From the NCBI GenBank assembly GCA_900617975.1, contig UZAE01012497.1, positions 1 through 39,254 on the forward strand: a stretch of 39,254 nucleotides of DNA, read 5' to 3'. This DNA is from Rodentolepis nana (taxonomy: Eukaryota > Platyhelminthes > Cestoda > Cyclophyllidea > Hymenolepididae). This document shows, piece after piece, positions 1-10,400 of this stretch (position 1 is its first letter; the number at the start of each line of letters is the position of its first letter). The notes under the pieces are model-generated. The model ran no database searches. It was given only the letters and a program-made list of their open reading frames with translations, and was not told the origin of the DNA. The translations under genes were made by a program, and so were the position numbers.

Positions 1-111
1 TCTGTTCCCCCCCTCTCGAAATTTGATATTTCTTCTTTTCTGTGAGGCCTGAAGTCGCCTAAAGGGCTAAGGAAACCATCAAAACCCCTGCCATTTGTTA
101 TAATAATAATA
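1..111 (+). mobile_element. SINE-like element copy A (tail end only)
   Basis: The reverse complement of this stretch matches the head of the copies at 14.7, 24.7 and 30.0 kb: the segment reading TTAGCCCTTTAGGCGACTTC, then the CAAATGGCAGG segment. Here the element runs in its sense direction and ends in an A-rich (ATA)n tail near 100-111. The window edge removes the rest, so its 5' end and left duplication cannot be seen. The other copies lie in the opposite orientation. Confidence 0.7.
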
Positions 112-1987
112 GCCTTGTGGGACACGTTATCGCTGTGTGCGTCATCGTATGCCTGCATGTCTGCTCGCCAGGATTGGAGGTGCGGCGTACAACTCTGTGT
201 GCAGCGACCGTACAAACAGTGACCAATCATCAACCTCTGTTTAACCTGATCCCCCATCCTGATCATGAGTAGCTCCATGCGTGTACACTTGATCCGTAAT
301 ATACTCACTGAATAAACGTGTTCCGTGCTGTACGTCTGTTTCCTTTATAGCTGGGCTATGGCTTAGCTGGTTCTGGGAGTCTAGCTAAGTGTAGGAGGAT
401 CTGCCATAGAGATTTCTGAGTCAGTTAGGCTTTCATAAGATAGCAATCCGCTACAACCTCATATTTCACTACTAATTATTAAGGGATTTACGCTTTTTAA
501 TTAGAGGGAAAAAATTTCATTTCAGGTGTTTATAGTAGTACATTTTGATACACTGAATAGTCAGTAATGCTGTTTCTCCTATGATCCGTAATAGATACAT
601 AATGTGTTCTGTAAATAAATTCATTAATGCAAAACTGACCCAAATAAGTGGAAAGATATAAGCCGGCATTGACCGGAACGTGTGCGTACTCTATGAGAAC
701 AGTGATTTATTTTAATTTTCTTGAAAAAATGTGTTGAAAGATGTGTTTTACACGTTGCACTTACAGAGATAAAATAAGCTTAGGTGTTTGGAAATACAAT
801 AAAAATTCATGGCAATTGCATTCTAAGTTATAGGTTTTTGTATTTAGAGAACACAATAAATTCGTAATTAAAGGTATTGTTTTCCTCTATGACAATAAAG
901 AAAGTCGCTGTGCTCTTGAGAGAAAACTTGTGTTGGATTGCCACGCGAACAACAATTGACGTATGACACGTTCTCCTCACATCAAATTCAATGCTAATAC
1001 TGGATACAACGTGAAGCAAGCACTCTTGAATATACTTACTTTAAATCATAACACGCAAAACTAGTCTAAAAGATTTTCTGTCCCCCCAAAGTCGAGCAAA
1101 TAGTTGGTTCGAGCAATTAAAAGGGTGAATCTGAAATGAACATATAAAACGCACGTTGACTTATTTGTTACTTTATGAAAGAGGCAACACCAGTCTGATA
1201 TCCCCAGTATATTTAAGACCAAGTACATTTCACCATTCAGACATCAAATGCCTAAATTAAATAAGACCCGAATTTTGAATTGTTTGCCTTTTAACCCTTT
1301 TATGCCTCAATTATTTTTTGAAAGATGCACAAACCATAATATATACCCTTACCAAAGCACTAACGGTTAACGGTCCCCTTTAGTCCTGTTAGTTTCCCTT
1401 TTACCTACATTTTGTCCATTCAATTAACAAATACTGCGTAAAGCATACGGCTCTATGGTGATTATCGATAAGGACATTACACTTATCTCCTTGTCTATTT
1501 GCTCTTTTCCTTAGATTTGTAGAAATTTCTCGCACTTATAGGAAAGTAAAAGGGGTGTAAAAATAAATCTTGTTAGACTAGATATGTGTACATTCGTCGG
1601 CTTTTCAGCTTTATCAATCACTTGAATCGAGCTGACGTTTGCCCTCCTTGATTACCTCACCCTATTCCCCGAGTGGCAATTTATTAGGTTTAACTATTAT
1701 TGGGCAAAAATGCACAGAAGAATAAACAAGAAAAGCACTTTTTCTTTACGTGTTTCCACTTGTGAAATCCCAGGCCCCTTATTTGCACATGATGAACTTA
1801 TGAGTTCATGAATCGCAAAGCGTACAGACCAGATTACTATAAATACATGCCTTAATTCTTAATAGATTAAATTTCCTATTTTAACAGTAGGTAAGTTTTA
1901 CATACTTGAGTTGTGAATTAATAATGGTTATATATATTTTTTAATTTTGTTTTACTAAATAAAGCAATCTTTCTTTATTTCATATAG
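112..1987. other. AT-rich intergenic stretch, no gene seen
   Basis: No frame longer than about 60 codons and no recognisable protein or RNA gene is visible. An AATAAA at 311-316 followed by GT-rich sequence could be the polyadenylation site of a gene lying to the left, but no coding sequence precedes it inside the window. A TATA-rich stretch at about 1928-1938 lies roughly 70 bases before the small gene's start codon and might serve as its promoter. Confidence 0.5.
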
Positions 1988-2003
1988 AATAAATAATTAC
2001 AAT
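1981..2003 (+). promoter_or_regulatory. Acceptor-like site and 16-nt leader of the small gene
   Basis: A pyrimidine-rich tract (CTTTCTTTATTTCATATAG) ends in AG at 1986-1987, only 16 bases before the ATG at 2004. This is either the end of a 5' UTR intron or a spliced-leader addition site. Leader trans-splicing is established in tapeworms and flukes. The sequence alone cannot decide between the two. Confidence 0.4.
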
Positions 2004-2018
2004 ATGTCCACAGACGAT
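2004..2018 (+). CDS. Small His-rich gene, exon 1
   Basis: Five codons, MSTDD, followed directly by a consensus donor GTGAGT at 2019. The exon ends in phase 0. The intron to exon 2 is only 68 bases. Confidence 0.65.
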
Positions 2019-2473
2019 GTGAGTTTTATTTTATTTCATGAATATTTTTCGTAATTTTTGTTATTGTTTTTTAAAATTTTTGCAAGATTCCAAAGGAAGA
2101 AAAAATTATTAAAAAAATCAGACCCAATTTTGGGAAACCGCATCCTGAGGGCAAGCAATGCGAACATGACAGGGAAGATAGTAAGCGTTGTTATTGTTCT
2201 TATCCCCATTCAATCCTTTTTAATAATAATACCTATTTGGTTTTTCTAATTATCACATGCAGTTAGTATTGACTGCCAGAAACATAGTTTACAATATTAC
2301 CAATAAGAATGTAATAAATAAATTAATCGAATGCCAGGATTTTCCGAAAATCCGCTCATTGGGGTTAAACGGAAGATTGAATCTCATGAAACTCTATTTG
2401 GAAAAAAAATAACTGCCTATCCGAATAATCGCACATGAGAGATTATATAGGAGTAAAGTATTTCACCTAAGAG

Positions 2474-2512
<39 letters not shown>

Positions 2513-3006
2513 CATGCATTTGGGAGAGTCAAGCTTTAGTCCTAAATAAAGAAAAGCTATAAGACTGCATTTTGACTTTTAACCCAAAACAACCGCGGAC
2601 TTTCGGAAAAAAACTGGTATATGACTAAATGAAACACATTCAACTAACCACCTTAGTATTCAACTCGACGACATAAGCAAACCTAATTTAAGCTGTCAAT
2701 GGGAAAATTGTCATAACAAAGCTGTATTATTACATCTATTTTTATTCTTTCTTAACTGAATTGTAAATCATGAAGTTATCTAAAATAAGTTATGTTAATT
2801 ATCATGTTTTATTCGGTGTTTCATACTACATTTTTTAATATTTGAAAATTTTAGAAAAACACCCAAAAGGTGAGGGCCATCTCCACATTGGAAAACATGG
2901 ACACGAAGGCAAACCTGGACACGAAGGCAAACCTGGACATGAAGGTGGAATCTGGCATAAAACTGACCATGGCAAAGAAGGAGAGCACCAGAAAGAAGAA
3001 GCATAA
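2004..3006 (+). CDS. Small His/Gly/Lys-rich hydrophilic protein (86 aa, 3 exons), unrecognised
   Basis: Three exons join in phase: 2004-2018 (MSTDD, donor GTGAGT), 2087-2180 (31 codons plus one base, acceptor TTGCAAG, donor GTAAGC) and 2855-3006 (acceptor TTTTAG, stop TAA at 3004). The product is 86 residues with 12 His and 14 Gly, many Lys and Glu, one Cys (residue 30) and one Trp. There is no signal peptide or membrane segment. The central part repeats GHEGKP, and the related string FGKPHPEGK lies in exon 2. The composition suggests an intrinsically disordered, possibly metal-binding cytosolic protein, but this is inference. I recognise no family. A polyadenylation signal follows 36 bases after the stop. 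The compact structure contrasts with the large liprin gene downstream on the same strand. Confidence 0.72.
2087..2180 (+). CDS. Small His-rich gene, exon 2
   Basis: The exon opens after TTTTTGCAAG and reads IPKEEKIIKKIRPNFGKPHP then EGKQCEHDRED. It ends in phase 1 before GTAAGC. The next intron is 674 bases and holds the (AT)n tract at 2476-2509. Confidence 0.7.
2476..2509. repeat. (AT)17 microsatellite
   Basis: Uninterrupted AT dinucleotide tract in the second intron of the small His-rich gene. Confidence 0.95.
2855..3006 (+). CDS. Small His-rich gene, exon 3 with stop
   Basis: The two bases AA complete a Lys codon started in exon 2, then the frame reads KHPKGEGHLHIGKHGHEGKP and continues through two more GHEG units to the C-terminus HQKEEA and TAA. 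The opposite-strand frame over this stretch is a shadow. Confidence 0.75.
2899..2946 (+). repeat. 18-bp tandem repeat inside the small gene
   Basis: The unit GGACACGAAGGCAAACCT occurs at 2899-2916 and 2917-2934 without change. A third partial unit at 2935-2946 carries silent C-to-T changes. It encodes the repeating hexapeptide GHEGKP. The perfect identity of the first two units suggests recent duplication. Confidence 0.85.
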
Positions 3007-3041
3007 TTTAACTTATTTTACATTTTTCTTTCTTTGTAACC

Positions 3042-3047
3042 AATAAA
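3042..3047 (+). terminator. Polyadenylation signal AATAAA of the small gene
   Basis: AATAAA lies 36 bases after the TAA stop and is followed by AT-rich sequence. It gives a very short 3' UTR, as expected for a compact gene. Confidence 0.6.
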
Positions 3048-4129
3048 ATATATAATTTTATTTAAACTATCATATTACATTTTGACACCGCCCAAATTGT
3101 ATTAGGTTATAAATATTATTCAGTCTCCCCCATTACAAACGGGTCAGATTTTAAGCTGTTTATTAGTGGCAGATATAAGTCAAGTTACTTATGTCACTAG
3201 ATCAGTTTAAAGCTATTCTTGTCGCCAATGCCTCCTAGGAAATTTATGTGCAAGCTTAGTCGAACGTAAGGACTTTAGTTATTGTTGATAAGACCTTATA
3301 AATGTGAATTGCCAGTATTTTATCGAAGTTATCAGAAAATGTACTATGCTAACGTATAAATTAAACATTTTTAATTCACTTGATTAATGGGAAATATTTG
3401 TATTTAAAAATATTAGAGTATTTTAAAAAAGAGAATCTAACCTTTATGAAAACATTAATCAATTTAATCACATTTAATCTTAACTTGTCCTGAGGAAATA
3501 CCAATTAAAAAACTACTTATACTTTAATTAATTAAAAAATCCTATGAATAAAAATGTAAAACCTTCAAGTATTTCAAAAAGTATATGATTAGAAGTCATT
3601 GAAGAGGTTTATTATACCGTCTTTTACTAGCTCTTCAAAATATAATTCATTTTTATACATTTATATATTTTTAATTCAAAATCCTGATTAGTGATATTGT
3701 TCTTTCAAAAGTTATTCTATTGGTTTTCCTCCCTTATTAACAACAAGCGAGACGAATTATGATTCTAGGAACAAAGCCACATATTTCAGACTATAACTTA
3801 TTAATGACAATAGTGTCAGGCGCCCATATGAGAAAACATATAAGAAATTAAAATAATATATAAAACTAATGCAAAGTTTGCAATACTTAAATAAAATTTT
3901 TAATTTATTTGAATTTGCAAATAAGAATTTATACATTAAATAAGGTATTTCCCATTATATTGTTTAATTAGACTAATGAAGTATATATTAGATGATGTCT
4001 AATTTCCCGAGTTTATGATTTTGATGAAGCCATTTCTTCACGTTTTTATTTCTTTTTCTCTTGTACTTCAATAAGTTTGATTTAATTTATGAATGATCTG
4101 ACTACAAACTACTGCTTCTGATTTTTCAG
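3048..4129. other. AT-rich spacer upstream of liprin-alpha
   Basis: No coding frame or RNA gene is recognised in this 1.1 kb. It must hold either the liprin promoter or part of a 5' UTR intron, since the first coding exon is preceded by an acceptor-like site. No TATA or initiator element stands out against the AT-rich background. Confidence 0.5.
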
Positions 4130-4224
4130 TTTCTCGGTATCAACGGATTGCATAATTTTGTGTATATAATTTACTCATTACATTTGGAGATATTGCAAAT
4201 TGAAACTCTGTCAATTCCTTTAAA
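4121..4224 (+). promoter_or_regulatory. Acceptor-like site and 5' leader of liprin-alpha
   Basis: A good 3' splice site (TCTGATTTTTCAG) ends at 4129. The 95 bases from there to the ATG contain no other ATG, and an in-frame TGA lies at 4201-4203, which fixes the start codon at 4225. The site may close a 5' UTR intron or accept a spliced leader. Confidence 0.5.
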
Positions 4225-4470
4225 ATGTGCGATATTATGCCAACAATTACCGAGGATGGCAATTCAAGCCAAGGTGATAGGGATTCACAAGTCAGTGCAG
4301 AGGGAAATACTGTTGAAGATATGCTATTGAGTATATTGGACGAGCGTGATCGTTTAATGGAGAACTTCCAAGAAGCTCAAGAACAGCTTAATTATTCTCA
4401 GAATCGTCTCAGCGAACTTGAGCGTGAAAAGGATTGTCTATCGCGTCAACTTCGTGAAAAGATACCTGAG
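4225..4470 (+). CDS. PPFIA: Liprin-alpha exon 1 (residues 1-82)
   Basis: Begins [12 protein letters not shown] and continues with [20 protein letters not shown], the conserved liprin N-terminus and first coiled-coil heptads. Ends IPE, phase 0, at donor GAG|GTTGGA. The open frame running past 4470 is intron read-through. Intron 1 is 163 bases. Confidence 0.95.
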
Positions 4471-7400
4471 GTTGGAATTCGTTTTTTATTTTCATCTTCT
4501 CTCATATATTATTCGTTCATTTATATCTTTATAGTCCCGTAATAATAAACAATTAATGCATCAGATTAATTAAACATTTACTTATCTGCGTATTCATCAG
4601 TAAAATTAATGCAAACTTAATACAATTATTCAGGATATCGCCGTATTAGCCAAGGATGTTCAATTCTATCGTGATCAGTTAATGGAACGTGAGGATGAAA
4701 TCCAAGAGCTAAAGGCCGAACGAAATAATACTCGAGTAAGTTCCATTGTGCAAGTTAAATCTAATTTTTGATTTGATCAATATGGTCAATCAGGCCTCCT
4801 TCATAATACCAAATTTTTCCCTTTTCTATTTTTGAAATTCCTTTTGCAAAGTCCAACCTATGGTTACCTACCATTGTGCACCAAACAGAATGGCCATTAC
4901 TGTAGCATAATTCCTCTTTTCTCCTCCAATTAATCTTTGTCCTCTCGTGATAGGATACTCATCAAAGCGTTAGTCCTTTTTTGAGTAATTTTATAATTTT
5001 GGATTTGTCCGCGTTGGTTAATTGCATTAAAGAAGATTTTTGATCTCCTTTGAAGCCAACACCTACCGCAAGGCCATCGTGCCATATTTGTCTCAACGTT
5101 TTGACATCTTTTGTTTAATCATAAACTTGGCACAGAGTACTCTCTGTGCTCCATAACTCAAGGATAATCAAATTTAGGTGTAATGTAAACTACCTCACAA
5201 TTATGAAGGTCAATTATGTATGACACATTTATGCTTTTACTGTTTAGTTAACCTGCCCGATACTTGGTAGATTGGAAGTCAAGTGGGAATAAATTGTCAT
5301 TGATGATTCTTTGCTTATTTTGTAGTACCGAGGTTTCCTAATTGACGAAAACAGATAGTGTAAGTTTATAACCAATTAAAATGACAAACCATATTTCAGA
5401 TTCTAAGCAAAATGACACCATCTGGTTAACTCTCATAATATCTGTATTGTGTAATGAGAAATAATGTTGAGGCATTAAGACGCACGCATAATCGATAGAA
5501 TTATGAACTCATATGGTTCCTACTTCAACGAGTGTTTGCCAACTCATGGATCACAGACCTATTACCTATTTGTTTACATTCAGTGATGGAAATGGAGAAT
5601 AATGTTAATCAATATTATGAGTAAGAGACAGTGGAGTACTATCTTCTCCCTGGAGAGAATGTATCATGTTAAATCGGAGCTAAAGTAGTGCTTCCCTTCA
5701 GTGGATGCATAATTAATACTAGAGCTTCTGAGTTAAATAAATATTCGAGAAATGCCTACTCATTTTCTTGTTATGTCTAGCTGCTATTGGAACACCTGGA
5801 GTGTCTGGTAGCTCGACACGAGCGTTCTCTACGAATGACAGTGGTAAAACGCCAAATGTCCAGTCCAGGAGGTGTTAGTTCAGAAGTCGAAGTACTCAAG
5901 GCCCTGAAATCCCTCTTTGAGCACCACAAAGCCATGGACACTCGTCTTAGAGAACGATTACGTGCTGCCCTAGAACGAGCCGCTCAACTTGAAGAAGAGG
6001 TTCGATCTTCTGCCACGGATCGAGCATCTCTTCGGGAACAATTAGCTGCGGCTCTCGCTAATATTGCTGCTAGCACCGGTGATTTTGAGAGTTCATTTTT
6101 ACTAACTTTAATTTTATGCATGAGTTTGATGTTTTATATGGTCTTTAAATCTTTAACCTTTTTCTCAGTTGGAAATTAGATTAAGTTTTGATATTTCAAG
6201 CATCAAAAGTGTTATTTAACGAAGAATCTCCCTAGTAGTAGTAGTTGTGTTTCTCCCATAAATACTCGAACGGACATCTGTTCCACAGCCTAATTTAGAA
6301 GCTCATGCAGTGTGAGTGGTTTGTTAGTACTCTGAGTAACAAGTCGCCCGTTTTCAGCGTTTCAGCACTGTTTTGAGCTGAGGCATTTAAATATTTTATA
6401 AGCCTTCACTCCGACTTGGTACTCTCTTATTAAAGCGCTTTTTATTGGACAAATAGTGTGCAAGCCTCTATCAACTGTCATGACAAATCTATGCACTGAA
6501 ATTGGAAGTATTTAAAAGGACCTTTTAGAGATTAAATTAAACAGTCGTAGGCTTTTGATTAAAGCAATAGAAAACTCTCCAATGCATCTACCATTTGAGC
6601 ACAAATTTTCTCCACTCCGATAGTTCCCTTTGTTTCTTTATTGTTACTAATGCTGTGATCCTCAATTGAGGCAAAGCCATTTTCCATACTTATCAAGGGA
6701 TTCCAAAACCATCCAACGTTATATTGCCAAAGCTATACCTTCTTTTTCTTACTCCTTGACTCCCCCAATCAATGCGCTTTCATAGTGCATTTTGTAAAGT
6801 TGATCAAATCTGAGAATTTATGGCAACCTTTCAAGCCTTTGAACTTCACTTGGAGGTTGGCCTCTAAGAGATGACTGCTAGCGGAGATTCAAAATCACTT
6901 TATATCGCCATAAATGATGCGAATGAAGGTGTGATTTTAAGGTCACTGTTTAAAATTAGTTTTTTTATGTGTGAGCGTCAGTTAATAGTCGCTCTCTCTC
7001 TAGGCTAAACTAAAATGAAGTGGAGCTTCATGTGAAGTCTTTGATCTACGCAATAGTGTACATTATTAAGATCGTGAGAATGAGCGGACCAATCAAGTGA
7101 CCCCTCGGCCAGGGTCATCACTTTGAGTATAAACGAAGATTCATAGAGATGCTACGACACTGCAACTCCTTTCTAAACTCATACCTTTAGAAAGCCAACC
7201 TATTTGTTTTAACATCTGACCTGTTATTTTGCCATGTTAAAGTAGTAGTACTTACAAAATTATAGACAAATTTAAATGAGTTCCACTTTGACATGCTAAC
7301 TTATTTTTCTATTATTTGATATTGGAGTTTTGTTTGGAACACTTTCCTAGAACTCGAGATTCCGCGATTCATTTATTGTCCGAATATAACAAGGAAATAT

Positions 7401-10400
7401 TTTTACTAATCGTCCCACATATTGGTTGACTTTCAAGGACACGTGGTGAATGGTGTACCCGTGTGCAATAAAGACACAGTGTTGGAAGTATAGTACTTTT
7501 TTCTTTGATCGGTGTGGGTAATATGCAACCTCTATCCAACAATTACCCCGAAGGAAATGGAAGATTTGACGAACAGGCGAGTCGGTAGTAGAAGATTTGT
7601 GTTAGTTTTCACTTTTTTAATCCCATACAAGTGGAATTAATCGAAAAATGGCGTATTAATACTGTTTGGGCAATTAGAAATGAAAAGGAGCACTTCTGTT
7701 CTGTTTAGGCAACTGGGATATTACATACTTACTTAAATTCTAAGTCACTCAATACACGTCGAAGCTCTTGATAACAAGTGTCATTGTGCAAAGTATACCC
7801 TTTTGTTTAACAATCTCTGTGACAGGGTAAATATGTCATTTACTGGTGTGCGGTTGTACTTTGTTGGGTAGGCCATAAGATTTACACAATAAGTCACACA
7901 TTCCTTCACTACATCTACATTAGGATTTCTGGATTTAGTTGACCCTTACTCGAGTAATCGTTCCATTCTTAGCAAAAAGCGCATACACACAATTAACCTC
8001 TTGGTAGAAGCTTTAGAGGATAGTGATTCACCATAACAGTTCTTTTTTCCTTAAAAGTGGAATGAGGATTAAGAGTGCGTCATTGATTCAGGCGACTTCA
8101 ACTTCTCCCCGAATAGTGGCTTTAGTTAAGGCATCTATTTACAAAAAAAATGTTGTGCTTGGGTCGGTACTTCTATTAAAAGCAACGACATTCTATGCAC
8201 CTATATTTTCGTATGAAAAAAAAATCATGTGGATCATTTTATTTAAGAGGGTCGCTTAGGATTCGATCCCCACCTCAATTTTCCACACAGCTACCGGGGG
8301 AAATTTGTACTTGAGAAAAAGGTGAGGCGAAAATTAGGTGAAAATGGAAATGAATTAAACGATATTCATGCCTTTATTCGCCGGGGAATGACTTTGTATC
8401 CGTCACTTGTTTGGAGTTGATTTACACTCGAGTTCATACCAAAAATTGGTCGGGGAAAGACTTTTCTTGAATTCCAACTACATTTAAACAACCGCACATT
8501 TTTTTCCACCTAAAAATCTGTCCATATTTCCATCTCTGCCTATTTGTTATTAGTTGGAAATTGAAAATTTTCGTTATGTGAATAAGTAATTTTGGCCACA
8601 AAAAAAAACTAGGACAAACTGAAGGAAGTGAAAATAAAGCAAAAGGCAGGAAGCAATCTGGGTTTCCAATCGCCAAAATGTCAAACATGTCACCTAATTT
8701 GCGCAGCACTTTTATTCTTAGAAGTCGGAGGAGGGGGGGGGGGGGGGGGNGGGAAGGGGAGCGGGGGTGACGCATATAGTCCAGGGCTAAAATGGCTGCG
8801 GTTTCATGGCGGATATGAGGCAGAAGCCATCGGTGCTACCATTTATTTACTCTTGGCTTTAGGAAGACACAATTAAATGGGAGCGGGATGACTAACACCA
8901 AAAGTGAGTTAATTTGTCCGCTAGGTTGGATTGTCGTTTACGAATTCACCTGAACCTGAGCGAAAAATTATTACACTTTGAAGATTGGAACATTACGCAC
9001 TGAATCGTGCTCATGCAGATAAACCTTTTGACGGTTTGACTTACTTCTTAACCCCCACACAGTTTCACTCTTTTCTGAATTTTTCCTCTTGTCCAGACCC
9101 CTTCCTGGTATTAAACTTTGTAAGAAAAATATGCATTGTCGTGGGGGCGATTTCGGCACCTATTGCAATGTATCATTAGCTAGAACGAGGCAAGTTAAAC
9201 GCATTATTATTTTGGAAATGTAACTTCTGGAACTTTTCCATGGACGGTAGTGTTTGTCGGTGTGGGGTTGAAAATTCCTCACGAGCTTTTCAGTGGTGAG
9301 TCGAACTCGTTTTGTGTAATCAGCACAATGGATCTGTCTGAAAGGGAAATGAAATTTATGACAACTCTATTCTGTTCGAACCCAATAATAATAATAATAA
9401 TAAAGTTGGACATTTGAGTTAATTTTCTTCTTTAGTGTCTCAACGTACAACTTCTGTTGTTTTAAACTTGTTGAGTTTCATCTCCATATATATTTTTTAA
9501 TTTCAAATGAATTGGAATTATTTGGTAAAGTTCGCATGGATTCACTTCCACGTTCATGAAAATTAAACATTCAATTAATAAAAAGTGATGAATCGAACAA
9601 ATTTACGCCGTCCATGGTTTTAAGAGGCACTCTGTCTTCTGATTTCACCCCTCCCTTCCAATGAATAGTACGTTTTCTATTGCCTTTATACTCAACTCTC
9701 AAATAGTTCTCTTCGCTACATTGTTTGTCTTGCCGTTGGTGTTGGTTAAAATTGACACCTTATACTTACATAATTAAGTAACTATCTGATTGCTTCTATT
9801 TATCGAAGGGAAATGAGTAAATTGTGGGGTGTTAATTGGCATGCAGCGGCTAATTGCAACATGTAGCTGTTTGCTCTGCTGGAACTCTGTCAATTTATAC
9901 AAAACAATTTTCTTGACACATAGCGGTCGCAATACTTTCGAATAGAAGAAGGTCAAATGTTGAGTGCAAATGACACATTAAATTATAATGAGTCATGCAG
10001 TTGGCATTCGTTGAAGAAATGATGATTGTCCTAAGCCCTTCCTCTAACAGTAGTAGTTAGCGATATTTTCTTGAATATTCGACATAATCTTCTCTCCTTT
10101 ATATTCTTTACCAAATCAAATACTACGAATTTCGCTTTGGTCGTACTGTCAGTGTTTTCTTTTGCTATTTAATGCAGAATTCGGAAAAAATAAATTTAAA
10201 AAATCCTTTTTACGCTGCGTCCCAGTGCATGCTTCGACATCAATGTGAAGCACCCTTAATTCTCTCCTTATTTATTTTTTAATAAATCACTCACTATTTT
10301 TGCTTTCTAACAGCCAAAGTCACAATTTAGAATACGGAAAGAGCTATGTACAGTTGTTATTGTGGAAACTAATTGAATCCTTTTCCAAATATGTTACTTT

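Noticed and set aside
6079..6179. Open frame continuing past exon 3 with a hydrophobic, membrane-like tail
   Set aside because: It begins at a matching splice donor, and AT-rich intron sequence naturally reads as hydrophobic residues. The same is seen after exon 1. No sign of real use.
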